Source: Reyranella humidisoli (GTDB lineage: Bacteria; Pseudomonadota; Alphaproteobacteria; Reyranellales; Reyranellaceae). Taken from it: 64,000 bases of DNA. Below are positions 46,094-55,395 of this stretch, in pieces. Below the pieces are notes generated by a model. The model did no database searches and was not told the DNA's origin. It worked only from the letters and a program-made list of their open reading frames with translations. The first letter of the stretch is position 1. Each line of letters begins with the position of its first letter. The position numbers were made by a program, and so were the translations under genes. The DNA is taken from assembly GCF_019039055.1 (NCBI RefSeq), contig NZ_JAHOPB010000001.1:1178001-1242000 (forward strand), written 5' to 3'.

Positions 46094-47185
46094 TCAATTG
46101 GAAGCCGGATAGCGGTCGAGCAGCCGGGCCTGATGACGGAAGGCACGAAGCAATGCCCGCCAGCCGCACGGCGCGAAGCCTGCCGCGCGGTTCTCGGCGG
46201 CGAGGGCAAAGACCATGGCCTGCTTCGCCAGGATGCCGCGATAGGCGGTGAAAAATGGGACGGCGGGATCGAAGAACTCGATGGCCTCCGAACCCGCACC
46301 GTTGATCTCGAGGATCTTGAAGGTGCCCTTCTGCAGCTCGGCGAGGCCGGCGAAGCGGATGTCGAAGCGCGCCACATGCAGATGCGGCATGCTCGTCGCG
46401 ACCGCGTCGATACGCTCTTCCAGAGCCGGGGTGATCGCCTCGCTGCAATCCCGGTAGAGGCCGCCCATGCGGTAGGACCAGACGGCGGCGAGCGCCACGT
46501 CGGTTCCCGCATCCGGTACGCGATCGAGCGCGGCGCTTTCATAGAGCGCGGTGCGGCCGCGCAGCCGCTCGTCGCGCGCCAGCAGCGCCCGCAGCGAACT
46601 CGTGCCGTCGCCGCGCACGGTCGGTGGCGTGCGGATGGTGAGCGAGAGCAGGCGGCCGCGTGTCTCGGCGGGGCGCCGCACATAGAAGAGGCCGGCCTCG
46701 CCGGGCAGGTCGAGACATTCCTGCACGAGCAGGGACTCACCCGTCGGGTAGGCGTCGCAATAGGCCTCGAGCGCCGCATGATCGTCGATCCGCCGCACGC
46801 CGAAGCCACACCAGCCGATATCCGGCTTGGCGATGATGGGAAAGTCGAGACCGAGGGCAGCCATCGCCGCGCCCGCCCGGGCGGCCGCATCCGGCCCGGA
46901 CACGACGGCAGCCGTGAGCGCCAGCCAAGGTCGCCCGGCGTCGCCGACCTGGGCGAAATAGGCGATCTTGGATTCGCCGGCGAGGCCGCCGGCGTCGATC
47001 ATCGGATCGGCCGCCGAGGGCAACGACAGGCTGCGGTAGCGTAGCGAAAGCGCCAGCCACTGCACGACCATCGGAACGACCAGCAGCGGCTTGGGCAGGC
47101 TGCAGATCAGGCCCGGCCACAGGCCGGCCCGCGGCCTCTGCGCAGGGCCGGAAGTGTCGCTATCGGGCGTAAGTCTGGGCGTCAT
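46094..47185 (-). CDS. ATP-grasp domain protein (D-ala-D-ala ligase-like)
   Basis: Protein of 363 residues. Core residues fit ATP-grasp ligases: DFPIIAKPDIGWCGFGVRRI (nucleotide-binding Lys, ~130-149), ESLLVQECLDLPGEAGLFYV, and the metal-binding end FKILEINGAGSEAIEFFDP. A basic, hydrophobic N-terminal segment (LPKPLLVVPMVVQWLALSLRYRSL) might attach it to a membrane. The start ATG at 47185 is after a frame that stays open further up. Substrates are unknown. It occupies, with the next small gene, the slot normally held by lptE between holA and leuS. Confidence 0.72.
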   Translation of the reverse strand: MTPRLTPDSDTSGPAQRPRAGLWPGLICSLPKPLLVVPMVVQWLALSLRYRSLSLPSAADPMIDAGGLAGESKIAYFAQVGDAGRPWLALTAAVVSGPDAAARAGAAMAALGLDFPIIAKPDIGWCGFGVRRIDDHAALEAYCDAYPTGESLLVQECLDLPGEAGLFYVRRPAETRGRLLSLTIRTPPTVRGDGTSSLRALLARDERLRGRTALYESAALDRVPDAGTDVALAAVWSYRMGGLYRDCSEAITPALEERIDAVATSMPHLHVARFDIRFAGLAELQKGTFKILEINGAGSEAIEFFDPAVPFFTAYRGILAKQAMVFALAAENRAAGFAPCGWRALLRAFRHQARLLDRYPASN

Positions 47186-47229
47186 GAACTCGCTCGCGGG
47201 CAACGCAGAGCGAGTCGATCGGCTGCGCT

Positions 47230-47388
47230 CTACGAGGCCTTGTCGGTCGCCGGGTCGGCGGCGGCGTCCTCTTCCTGCTTGGCGCGCTCGCGGGCGGCGC
47301 GCTTGGCTTCGGCCTTCTCGGCGACCTTGATGGCCTTGAGACGCTCGCGTTCGCGACGCTCGAAATCGTAGTTCGGCTTGCGTGCCAT
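47230..47388 (-). CDS. Small charged helical protein, 52 residues
   Basis: Short gene with an ATG at 47388. The product MARKPNYDFERRERERLKAI continues as KVAEKAEAKRAARERAKQEE and ends in an Asp/Ala-rich tail. It should be one long alpha-helix with a basic face. Similar short proteins are common in Rhodospirillales next to housekeeping genes, but the function is unknown. It lies 30 bp after leuS and 44 bp before the ATP-grasp gene, all on the same strand. Confidence 0.6.
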   Translation of the reverse strand: MARKPNYDFERRERERLKAIKVAEKAEAKRAARERAKQEEDAAADPATDKAS

Positions 47389-47418
47389 GTGTGCTGGCCC
47401 TCCCTGGCTCTGCGGCCC

Positions 47419-50016
47419 TTAGACCACGACGTTTACGATGCGATTCGGCACGACGATCACCCGCTTCGGCGTCTTGCCGTCGAGTCCGCGTACCAGTTCG
47501 GGCAGCGCCAGCGCGGCGGCTTCCGCCACGTCCTTGGGCGCATCCTTGGCGAGCGCGATGGTGCCGCGCAGCTTGCCGTTCAACTGTACGGCGACCGTGA
47601 CCGTGTCGTCGACCAGCAGCGCGTCCTCGGCCAGCGGCCACGGCGCATCGGCCAGCAGGCTGCGGTGGCCGAGCGCGTGCCAGAGTTCCTCCGCGAGATG
47701 CGGCGTCATCGGCCCGATCAGGCGCACGAAGATCTCAAGCGCCTCGCGCAGCGCCCAGCGTGTCGACTCATCGGTCGCCTTCACCGCGTCGATCGTGTTG
47801 GCGAACTCGTAGAGACGCGCCACGGCCTTGTTGAAGTGGAAGGCCTCGATGTCGGCGGAGATGCCGGCAATGGACTTGTGCGCCGCACGACGCAGCGCGG
47901 TGGCGGCATCGGAGAAGGTCGCGGGCCTGGCCGTGCCGATCGCCGGCAGCGACTCGATCGCCTGCGAGGCGATGCGGAACAGGCGCTGCTGGAAGCGCCA
48001 GGCTCCGGTGACGCCGGCCTCGGTCCATTCGAGATCGCGCTCGGGCGGGCTGTCGGACAGCATGAACCAGCGCGCGGTGTCGGCGCCGTAGTCGCGGATG
48101 ATCTCGTCCGGGTCGACGACGTTTTTCTTCGACTTGGACATCTTCTCCGAGCGGCCGACCTCGACGGGGCTCCTGTCGGAGAGGCGCACGACCTGGCCGC
48201 CGTCGCCGCGCCCGATCTCCTCGGGCGTCAGCCACGTCCCGTCGCTCGCGCGATAGGTCTCGTGGCAGACCATGCCCTGGGTGAAGAGGCCGTCGAACGG
48301 CTCGTCGCGGCTGGTCATCTGGACCTCGCGCATCGCGCGCGTCCAGAAACGCGAATAGAGCAGGTGCAGGATCGCGTGCTCGACGCCGCCGATATACTGA
48401 TCGACCGGCATCCAGTACTGGTTCTCCTCGCGATCGAACGGCGCGGTCTCGAGACCAGGCGACGTGAAACGGTCGAAGTACCAGCTCGAATCGATGAAGG
48501 TGTCGAACGTGTCGGTCTCGCGACGCGCGGGCTTGCCGCAGGTCGGGCAAGGCACATGCTTCCACGTCGGATGGCGGTCCAGCGGATTGCCCGGCCGGTC
48601 GAAGGTGACGTCGTCAGGCAACTGCACCGGCAGGTCCTTGTCCGGCACCGGCACGACGCCGCAGCTCTCGCAATGGATGGCCGGGATCGGGCAACCCCAA
48701 TAGCGCTGGCGCGAGACCAGCCAGTCGCGCAGGCGATACTGCGTCGTGCCCTTGCCGACGCCGATCTCCTCCAGGCGCGCGATCACCTTGGCCTTCGCTT
48801 CTTCGACGCCGAGCCCGTCGAGGAACCCGGAGTTCACGATGACGCCGTCCTCGACATAGGGCGCGGCGGCGATGTCGAGTTTCTTGCCGTCAGCCGGCGC
48901 CACGACCTGCAGGATCGGCAGGCCGTACTTGGTCGCGAACTCGTGGTCGCGCTCGTCGTGGCCTGGGCAACCGAAGATCGCGCCCGTGCCGTATTCCATC
49001 AGCACGAAGTTGGCGGCGAACACCGGAACCGTCTTGCCCGGGATCAGCGGATGCTTCGCCAGCAGCGGCAGCCTGTAGCCCTGCTTCTCGGCGGTCTCGA
49101 CCTCGGCGGCGGCGGTGCCGGTCTTGCGGCACTCGGCAACGAAGTGCTGCAGGCCGGGATCGGTCGACGCGAGGCCCTGGACCAGCGGATGCTCGGCCGA
49201 CAGCGCCATGAACGAGGCGCCGAACAGCGTGTCGGGCCGGGTCGTGAAGATCTCGAGCTGGCCATGATCGGCGCCGGAGGCGTCGGTCAGTTCCCAGAAG
49301 ACGCGCGCGCCGCGGCTCTTGCCGATCCAGTTCGCCTGCATCAGGCGCACTTTCTCGGGCCAGCGGTCGAGCGTGTCGAGGCGGCTCAGCAGCTCGTCGG
49401 CGAAGTGGGTGATCTTGAGGTTCCACTGGGTGAGCTTGCGGCGCTCCACGGGGGCGCCGGTGCGCCAGCCCTTGCCCTCGATCACCTGCTCGTTGGCCAG
49501 CACGGTGTTGTCGACGGGATCCCAGTTGACCCAGGCCTCCTTGCGGTAGGCGAGGCCGGCCTTCCAGAAGTCGAGGAACATCTTCTGCTGGTGGCGGTAG
49601 TAGGTCGGGTCGCAGGTCGCCAGCTCGCGGCTCCAGTCGAGGGACAGGCCCATCGACTTCAGCTGCTTCTTCATCGTGGCGATGTTCTCGTAGGTCCACT
49701 TCTTCGGATGGACCTTCTTCTCCATGGCGGCGTTCTCGGCCGGCAGCCCGAACGCGTCCCAGCCCATCGGATGCAGGACGTTGAAGCCCTTGGCGCGCTT
49801 GTAGCGGGCGATCACGTCGCCCTGCGTGTAGTTGCGCACGTGGCCCATGTGGATGCGCCCCGACGGGTAGGGGAACATCTCGAGCACGTAGTATTTCGGG
49901 CGCGCCTTATCCATCGCGGCCTTGAAGGTCTGGCGATCTTCCCAGACTTTCTGCCACTTGCTCTCGGTTTCGCTGAAATTGTAGCGCACGGTGGGTGCGG
50001 CGGGTGTCGAAGACAC
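47419..50016 (-). CDS. leuS: LeuS, leucyl-tRNA synthetase
   Basis: Class I aminoacyl-tRNA synthetase of 865 residues. The HIGH motif is in [21 protein letters not shown] near residues 49-65, and KMSKSKKN is near residue 624. A CP1 editing domain is between, with the Zn-like CESCGVVP and CPTCGKP pairs. It follows a terminator, so it has its own promoter. Alphaproteobacterial gene order DUF3576-leuS-(lptE)-holA-parB is retained except for lptE. Confidence 0.97.
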   Translation of the reverse strand: MSSTPAAPTVRYNFSETESKWQKVWEDRQTFKAAMDKARPKYYVLEMFPYPSGRIHMGHVRNYTQGDVIARYKRAKGFNVLHPMGWDAFGLPAENAAMEKKVHPKKWTYENIATMKKQLKSMGLSLDWSRELATCDPTYYRHQQKMFLDFWKAGLAYRKEAWVNWDPVDNTVLANEQVIEGKGWRTGAPVERRKLTQWNLKITHFADELLSRLDTLDRWPEKVRLMQANWIGKSRGARVFWELTDASGADHGQLEIFTTRPDTLFGASFMALSAEHPLVQGLASTDPGLQHFVAECRKTGTAAAEVETAEKQGYRLPLLAKHPLIPGKTVPVFAANFVLMEYGTGAIFGCPGHDERDHEFATKYGLPILQVVAPADGKKLDIAAAPYVEDGVIVNSGFLDGLGVEEAKAKVIARLEEIGVGKGTTQYRLRDWLVSRQRYWGCPIPAIHCESCGVVPVPDKDLPVQLPDDVTFDRPGNPLDRHPTWKHVPCPTCGKPARRETDTFDTFIDSSWYFDRFTSPGLETAPFDREENQYWMPVDQYIGGVEHAILHLLYSRFWTRAMREVQMTSRDEPFDGLFTQGMVCHETYRASDGTWLTPEEIGRGDGGQVVRLSDRSPVEVGRSEKMSKSKKNVVDPDEIIRDYGADTARWFMLSDSPPERDLEWTEAGVTGAWRFQQRLFRIASQAIESLPAIGTARPATFSDAATALRRAAHKSIAGISADIEAFHFNKAVARLYEFANTIDAVKATDESTRWALREALEIFVRLIGPMTPHLAEELWHALGHRSLLADAPWPLAEDALLVDDTVTVAVQLNGKLRGTIALAKDAPKDVAEAAALALPELVRGLDGKTPKRVIVVPNRIVNVVV

Positions 50017-50044
50017 GGAGATGTTCCCGAAAAAGGGTGTTCCG

Positions 50045-50083
50045 AAAAAGACGGAGGCCGCAGCGGATGCCCGCTGCGGCCTC
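50045..50083 (-). terminator. Rho-independent terminator between DUF3576 gene and leuS
   Basis: A perfect 13-bp stem (50054-50066 and 50071-50083, GAGGCCGCAGCGG and its complement) with a 4-nt loop is followed on the minus strand by a T5 run (50045-50049). It would stop transcripts from the DUF3576 gene before leuS. Confidence 0.85.
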
Positions 50084-50120
50084 TCACGTCAAGCTTTTGA
50101 CAGAGAGAAGTGGGCCAGTC

Positions 50121-50687
50121 TCAGGAACCGCCGGCAATGCGGAGCTGCCGGGCGCGCGTCAGGATGGCGTTCTCGATGTCGATGTTGGTGCGCGGGTCGA
50201 CCTGGGCGTCGACCCAGTTGCCGCCCCGGGGGCTGGTCTGCTGCTTGAAGACCGAGACGCGGACGCCATCGGCACGCAGTTCGCGGTCGAGGATCGTGAC
50301 CTGGACCTTCATGCGCTCGTTGGGCGTCTCCGACGGCGTGTACCAGTCGGTGATGATGACGCCGCCGAACGGATCGGCCGATACCAGCGGGATGAAGTTG
50401 ATCGTGTCGAGCGACGCGCGCCACAGGTAGGCGTTCACCGCGACGCCGCTGCCGCCACCCAAATCGTCCTTCTTTTCACTCTTGGATCCGAACAGGCCGC
50501 CGGGGCCGAACAGGGTGCCCTGCTCCTGGGTGCGCCCCCCCAGTCCCGTGCGCACGTCGCCCCTGCTGCGATCGCCCGACGGGCCGGTGGCCCTTTCGAT
50601 TTTGTTGCCATCGTCGGAACAGGCGGTCGCGCCGGCGGCCACGAGCGCCACAGCGGCGATGCTCACAAATCTGGACAGTCCCGTCAT
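50121..50687 (-). CDS. DUF3576-family lipoprotein
   Basis: Exported protein of 188 residues with a lipobox-like signal (SIAAVALVAAGATACSDD, Cys near 23). The C-terminal half (VNAYLWRASLDTINFIPLVSADPFGGVIITDWYT) is the conserved DUF3576 core that is usually found before leuS in alphaproteobacteria. Molecular role unknown, perhaps in the outer-membrane/envelope. It is followed by a strong terminator. Confidence 0.82.
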   Translation of the reverse strand: MTGLSRFVSIAAVALVAAGATACSDDGNKIERATGPSGDRSRGDVRTGLGGRTQEQGTLFGPGGLFGSKSEKKDDLGGGSGVAVNAYLWRASLDTINFIPLVSADPFGGVIITDWYTPSETPNERMKVQVTILDRELRADGVRVSVFKQQTSPRGGNWVDAQVDPRTNIDIENAILTRARQLRIAGGS

Positions 50688-50946
50688 GGATGGCGCCTTG
50701 TCTTCCCTTTGGCCGCAAATCCGCGGCGGAGGCAGTGGCGGACCATATGCTCAACGCCCCGTGCACTGCAAGCGGCGGGGCAATATGACACAATAAGTTT
50801 TATAATAGAACTCAATTCACATCGTTGATTAGTTGCCATAAAAAACTCAATGGCGCTGGCTATCTCCCCAATGGGTCGGGGCGGGGGCAAAATGTGACAA
50901 AGACGCCACAGGTACGGGCGGAATGAAGCGACGGGGCGACCATTTC

Positions 50947-50976
50947 TTGACCCCCAATTTGGCGAAGTGTTTTATA
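50947..50976 (+). promoter_or_regulatory. Candidate sigma-70 promoter of the porin gene
   Basis: TTGACC (50947-50952) and TTTATA (50971-50976) are 18 bp apart. The region 50770-50980 is clearly AT-richer than its surroundings. If used, the transcript has a ~100-nt leader before the porin ATG, with a strong GAGAGAGGGAG ribosome site at 51074-51084. The rest of the 397-bp gap (50688-51084) holds no gene that I can see. Confidence 0.5.
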
Positions 50977-51084
50977 CCCCTGCCGCATTGGCGGATTCTG
51001 TGAGCCTCGTCTTCGGGCTTCCAGACCCGCCGGTCGGACAGGCCTTTTGGTACGTACCAGTCTCTGATCAATGAGAGAGGGAGA

Positions 51085-52467
51085 ATGATGAAGAAGCTTC
51101 TACTTGGCTCGACCGCCTTGGTCGTCGGCGGGCTGATGGCCGCCCCGGCCATGGCAGCCGATCCGATCAAGATCGGCGTGGGTGGTTATTACACCTTCTA
51201 CGCTATCGCCGGCGGCATCCAGTCGACCTACGCCACGAACGGTTCCTGGGCGCAGTACCGGGGTCTCCAGTTCCAGCAGGAAGGTGAAATCCACTTCATC
51301 GGCCAGACCAAGCTGGACAACGGCACCTCGGTCGGCGTGCACGTCGAACTCGAAGGCTGGGCGCAGGGCAGCACGGCGACGGCCGCCGCGGCCTGGATCG
51401 ACGAAGCCTTCCTGTTCGCCTTCGGCGGCTGGGGCCGTGTCGAGTTCGGTTCGCGCGATCCGGCGACCTACCGTATGTACTACGGCACGCCGTCCGCGCT
51501 GATCGGCTTCGGCGCCATTCAGCACAACTCCAATTTCGCCTGGGCCAACCAGAGCGTTATCGCCAACAACAAGGCGTGGTTCCACGCCACGACGACGACC
51601 AACGCCGGTCAGTTCCAGGACGCGCAGGGCATCAACTACTTCACCCCGCGCTTCCAGGGTCTGCAGATCGGTGTCGGCTATCGTCCGAAGGTGAACGTCA
51701 ACCCGCAGGGTGGCGCTGGCTCCGGCCTCGCGGTCGGTCCGGGTGCCGGCACCTCTGGCGTCTGCGGCTTCGCCAACGCCACTTCGTCGGCGAACTGCCT
51801 GACGAACGACTACTCGTATCAGGACATGTTCGACGTCGGCGCCAACTACCTGAACAAGTTCGGTGACGTCACGGTCGCGCTGTACGGCGCGTTCATGTAC
51901 GCCAACTTCGTTCCGGGCAACCAGCCGTTCGGTGCCGCCGCCAACATGGCGACCGGTGCCAATGCGACCAGCTGGAAGCAGTGGGTCGTCGGTGCTCAGG
52001 TCGGCTTCAAGGGCTTCACCCTCGGTGGTGCGCTTGGCTGGGACAACCAGGGCCTCGGCTCGAACTACTACACGGGCCAGAACAACGACACCCGCTTCTA
52101 CACCGCTGGCCTCATGTATGAGACCGGTCCGTGGCAGATGTCGTTCAGCTGGGTCGGTTCGTACAACAACAACGGTAACGGTTCGGTCGGCTGCGCCACC
52201 ATCGCAGTCAACGCCGCGACCTGCACCACTCCGGCCGGCGCGGGCGTGCCGGGTGTCAACTCGACCGCTTTCGGTCCGGGCAACAACCCGGCCAACCTCT
52301 CGTTCGGCCAGGAGTCGGTCAACAAGTGGGAAATCGGCGTGAACTACGCGCTCGGGCCGGGAGTGAAGCTCACCGGCGGTGGTCTGCTGTACACGGCTTC
52401 GGGCCCGTCTGCTGCCGTCTCGGGCAACAGCTGGGGTCTGCTGATGGGTATGGACCTGCGCTTCTAG
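51085..52467 (+). CDS. Outer-membrane porin, alphaproteobacterial type
   Basis: Porin of 460 residues with a signal peptide (KKLLLGSTALVVGGLMAAPAMAAD) and a mature chain rich in alternating beta strands, Gly, Asn, Tyr and aromatic strand ends; it closes with a C-terminal phenylalanine (LLMGMDLRF), the usual barrel-assembly signal. It resembles the Rhodobacter-type general porins. An alternative ATG is one codon later. It has its own promoter and a terminator. Codon use is strongly biased to a few codons, as is usual for highly expressed genes. Confidence 0.9.
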   Translation: MMKKLLLGSTALVVGGLMAAPAMAADPIKIGVGGYYTFYAIAGGIQSTYATNGSWAQYRGLQFQQEGEIHFIGQTKLDNGTSVGVHVELEGWAQGSTATAAAAWIDEAFLFAFGGWGRVEFGSRDPATYRMYYGTPSALIGFGAIQHNSNFAWANQSVIANNKAWFHATTTTNAGQFQDAQGINYFTPRFQGLQIGVGYRPKVNVNPQGGAGSGLAVGPGAGTSGVCGFANATSSANCLTNDYSYQDMFDVGANYLNKFGDVTVALYGAFMYANFVPGNQPFGAAANMATGANATSWKQWVVGAQVGFKGFTLGGALGWDNQGLGSNYYTGQNNDTRFYTAGLMYETGPWQMSFSWVGSYNNNGNGSVGCATIAVNAATCTTPAGAGVPGVNSTAFGPGNNPANLSFGQESVNKWEIGVNYALGPGVKLTGGGLLYTASGPSAAVSGNSWGLLMGMDLRF

Positions 52468-52490
52468 TCGCAGGACAAACCGGAAAATGG

Positions 52491-52520
52491 AAAGAGCGGG
52501 CGAAAGCCCGCTCTTTTCTT
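52491..52520 (+). terminator. Terminator of the porin gene
   Basis: A perfect 11-bp stem (52491-52501 and 52506-52516, AAAGAGCGGGC and its complement) around a GAAA tetraloop with a T-rich tail (TTTTCTT). It lies 23 bp behind the porin stop. Confidence 0.93.
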
Positions 52521-52538
52521 TTGGGGAAACGCCACCCG

Positions 52539-53303
52539 CTACCGGATCCGGCGCCCCACGAGGTTGACGAACAGGCTGGGCAGGTAGGTCCGCGACACCG
52601 GCAGCCGCTCGGTCGCCTGGCGCGCCAGCACAGCGCGGTTGTCCTCATGGTCGAGGACGAGCTGAAACAGGCCCTGTTCGACCGCGCCGGCACGCGGGTC
52701 GAGTTCCGGCCTGCCGTCCCGTTCGACGCGATAGGCGACATCCAGGCCGACATCGCCGCCGCTGTAGAACGACGACGCGATCTCCAGGTGTCCGAACAGA
52801 AGCATCAGGCCGCGGGCCGAGAAGCGCCAATAGTCGTCGGGAGTGGCATGGAACGCCTGCGACCAGGCGGCAGCCACGTAGGCCAGGCCGCCGGGCCGCA
52901 GCGCCCGCTCGATGTTGCGCGCCGCGCGTGCCGGATGGCGCGTATGTTCGAGCACATGGCAGCAGAGGACGAGATCGAACGGCTCCTCGCCCAGCCGGGA
53001 CTTGAGCGTCCGCGGATCGCTGCAGATGTCGGCGACGCAGTCGACATTGGACCCCTCCGCCAGATCGAGCCCGACGAACTCTGCCTTGGTGCCGAAGCGT
53101 CTGGCGACGAGGTTTCGCCAGTTGCGCACGTTGCGCTCGGAGACGAGCGTCCGAGATCCCACCTGCAACACCCGGGGCGCGCGCCTGCCCGCCGCCTGGG
53201 CCACCCGGTCGAGCAGCAGTTCGATCTCGCGCGTAACGCTCGTGCCGACAACGCGTAACTCTCCGGGGCGCATCTCGCCGGGAGTGTCGTTGCCGGCCGG
53301 CAT
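52539..53303 (-). CDS. Class I SAM-dependent methyltransferase
   Basis: Protein of 254 residues with a SAM-fold: a first strand RVLQVGSRTL (~45-54), EFVGLDLAEG, then CSDPRTLKSRLGEEPFDLVLCCHVLEHTRHPARAARNIERAL as the motif 4-type LCCHVLEH, and RPGGLAYVAAAW. The substrate is unknown. It starts inside the lutC stop (TGATG), so it is translated with the lactate-oxidation genes, though I see no chemical link. Confidence 0.78.
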   Translation of the reverse strand: MPAGNDTPGEMRPGELRVVGTSVTREIELLLDRVAQAAGRRAPRVLQVGSRTLVSERNVRNWRNLVARRFGTKAEFVGLDLAEGSNVDCVADICSDPRTLKSRLGEEPFDLVLCCHVLEHTRHPARAARNIERALRPGGLAYVAAAWSQAFHATPDDYWRFSARGLMLLFGHLEIASSFYSGGDVGLDVAYRVERDGRPELDPRAGAVEQGLFQLVLDHEDNRAVLARQATERLPVSRTYLPSLFVNLVGRRIR

Positions 53304-53977
53304 CAGTCCCGTACCACCAGGATGTGCATGCGCCGCGGTCCATGGGCGCCCAGCTCCATCGCCTGCTCGATGTCGCCGGTGCGCGACGGGCCGGTGATCG
53401 TGTTGACGGTGCGCGGCATCAGATTCTTGCCGTAGCGTTCGCGCAGCCTGCCCCACACATCCTCGTAGCCGGCGACCACATCGGCCTCGCGCAGCACCAC
53501 GACGTGCGTGTCGGGCAGCAGGTTCAGCGACACGGGATGATCGGGGCCGGAAGCCATCACCACGGTGCCGGTTTCCGCAATGCCGGCAAAGGCCCCGGTG
53601 ACCGAGACCTGGTCGCTGCCTTCACCGCGGCCGCGGCGGATCGACAGCATCTTCTGGCTCGCCCAGTCATAACCTTCCAGCAGGGGAGAGGGTGCCATGG
53701 CGACATTGGCCGGCAGGTTGTTGCGCGCGAGATAGGCCGTCACTTCGCCCGGCACGTCGTCCGCGCCGACGCGCGCGACGGTCGCGTTGAGGGTCTCGGC
53801 CCACTGGCAGAACAGGGCGACCTTCTCGGGGTGCGGCAGCTGTGCGCGCGCAACCGAAGGGCCGCGGGGAGGCGAGACGAGGCGCGCTTCGACCGCGCTC
53901 CGGGCGTCGCCCGCCAACTCGCCGCGGCGCAGAGAGCGCCGGATTCCGCCCAGGATCTGCGTCCGCGCGTCGCTCAT
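53303..53977 (-). CDS. lutC: LutC, LUD-domain subunit of L-lactate utilisation complex
   Basis: Protein of 224 residues, LUD domain, third component of the LutABC iron-sulfur L-lactate dehydrogenase complex. Typical segments are GAFAGIAETGTVVMASGPDHP and the end ITGPSRTGDIEQAMELGAHGPRRMHILVV. The frame is open far upstream, but the ATG at 53977 overlaps the lutB stop by four bases, which fixes the start. Cytoplasmic; the operon order is lutA-lutB-lutC-methyltransferase. Confidence 0.9.
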   Translation of the reverse strand: MSDARTQILGGIRRSLRRGELAGDARSAVEARLVSPPRGPSVARAQLPHPEKVALFCQWAETLNATVARVGADDVPGEVTAYLARNNLPANVAMAPSPLLEGYDWASQKMLSIRRGRGEGSDQVSVTGAFAGIAETGTVVMASGPDHPVSLNLLPDTHVVVLREADVVAGYEDVWGRLRERYGKNLMPRTVNTITGPSRTGDIEQAMELGAHGPRRMHILVVRD

Positions 53978-55395
53978 GACTTCCTCCGCGCGGCCCAACG
54001 GGCATGGAACGTGCCGCCGGCCTGCGGCGCTGGAAAGTCGCGAAAGCGGGTCCAGCCGCCAGCCAGCGGCAGCGTGCCGTACCGGCCATCGGCGCGGCCG
54101 AACAGCGCCAGCACACGGTTGGCGATACCGGTCAGACGGCGATAGAGCGCGGGCCGTCGCGCGAGGAAACTCCACACCGCCAGCCCCTGGCGCATGCCCT
54201 TCGGCGTCAGGTGCTTCTCGAACTCGCGCTCGCGCCAGTGGCGCATCAGCTTCGGCAGTGGGATCCGCACAGGGCACACGCTCTCGCAGCGGCCGCAGAA
54301 GGTCGAGGCATTGGGCAGGTTGCTCGCCTCCTCGACGCCCACAAGCTGAGGCGTCAGCACCGCGCCCATCGGGCCGGGATAGACCCAGCCATAGGCATGG
54401 CCGCCGACGGCGCCATAGACCGGGCAATGGTTCATGCAGGCGCCGCAACGGATGCAGCGCAGGATATCCTGCATCTCGGTGCCGAGCACCGACGAGCGGC
54501 CGTTGTCGAGCAGTACGACGTGATACTGCTCGGGACCGTCGAGATCCTCGCGCTTCTTGGGGCCTGTATTGAGCGTCGTATAGGCCGAGGATTCCTGTCC
54601 CGTCGCCGAGCGTGCCAGCACGCGCAGCAGCACCGCGGCGTCCTCGAGCGTGGGGATCACCTTCTCGATGCTGGCCAGCACGATGTGCATCTTCGGCAGC
54701 GTGTTGGAGAGGTCGGCATTGCCTTCGTTGGTCACCAGCATCGACGAGCCGGTCTCGGCTACCAGGAAGTTGGCGCCGGTCAGGCCGACATCGGCGTCGA
54801 GGAACTTCTGGCGCAGGACGTAGCGCGCCTCTGCGACGAGATCGTTACGTTCCGTCAGGCGCTTGTCGAAGCCGAGCTTGGCGTGATGCTCCAGGAAGGT
54901 GTCGGCGACCTGGTCCTTGGTGAGATGGACGGCCGGCGCGATGATGTGGCTCGGCGGCTCGTTGCGCAGCTGGATGATGTACTCGCCGAGATCGGTCTCG
55001 ATCGGCGCGATGCCCAGCGCTTCGAGATGCTCATTGAGCGCGATCTCCTCGGCCACCATCGACTTCGACTTGGCGACGGTCCTCGCGTTCACGCTCTTGC
55101 AGAGATCGGAGATGATCTGGCGTGCATCGGCGGCGGTCGGTGCCCAGTGGACCTTGCCGCCGAGTGCGATCACCTTGCGCTCGAACTCCTCGAGGTAGAA
55201 ATCGAGATGGGCCAACGTGTGGTTCTTGATGTCGCGCGCCCGGTCGCGCAGCGCCTCGAACTCGGGCAGCCTCTCGGCCGCCTGACGCCGCCGCTCGGAG
55301 AAGCCGACCTTCAGCTTCGCCAGCGAATCCTGCAGGTTGGGATCGGCCAGCGCGTGGCCGACATTTGCCTTGAAGGCGTGTGCCGTCGATTCCAT
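53974..55395 (-). CDS. lutB: LutB, ferredoxin-type iron-sulfur subunit of L-lactate utilisation complex
   Basis: Protein of 473 residues. The N-terminal LUD-like part (KSKSMVAEEIALNEHLEALG) is followed by two cysteine clusters of [4Fe-4S] type, CIRCGACMNHCPVYG (~320) and CGRCESVCPVRIPL (~373), and a final hydrophilic part. It passes electrons from lactate to the chain. Start at the ATG of MESTAHAF, which overlaps the lutA stop (TGATG). Confidence 0.92.
   Translation of the reverse strand: MESTAHAFKANVGHALADPNLQDSLAKLKVGFSERRRQAAERLPEFEALRDRARDIKNHTLAHLDFYLEEFERKVIALGGKVHWAPTAADARQIISDLCKSVNARTVAKSKSMVAEEIALNEHLEALGIAPIETDLGEYIIQLRNEPPSHIIAPAVHLTKDQVADTFLEHHAKLGFDKRLTERNDLVAEARYVLRQKFLDADVGLTGANFLVAETGSSMLVTNEGNADLSNTLPKMHIVLASIEKVIPTLEDAAVLLRVLARSATGQESSAYTTLNTGPKKREDLDGPEQYHVVLLDNGRSSVLGTEMQDILRCIRCGACMNHCPVYGAVGGHAYGWVYPGPMGAVLTPQLVGVEEASNLPNASTFCGRCESVCPVRIPLPKLMRHWREREFEKHLTPKGMRQGLAVWSFLARRPALYRRLTGIANRVLALFGRADGRYGTLPLAGGWTRFRDFPAPQAGGTFHARWAARRKS

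Noticed and set aside
47389-50100. ~900-codon open frame antisense to leuS
   Set aside because: leuS is complete with all class I motifs; the antisense frame has low-complexity composition and no recognisable domain.
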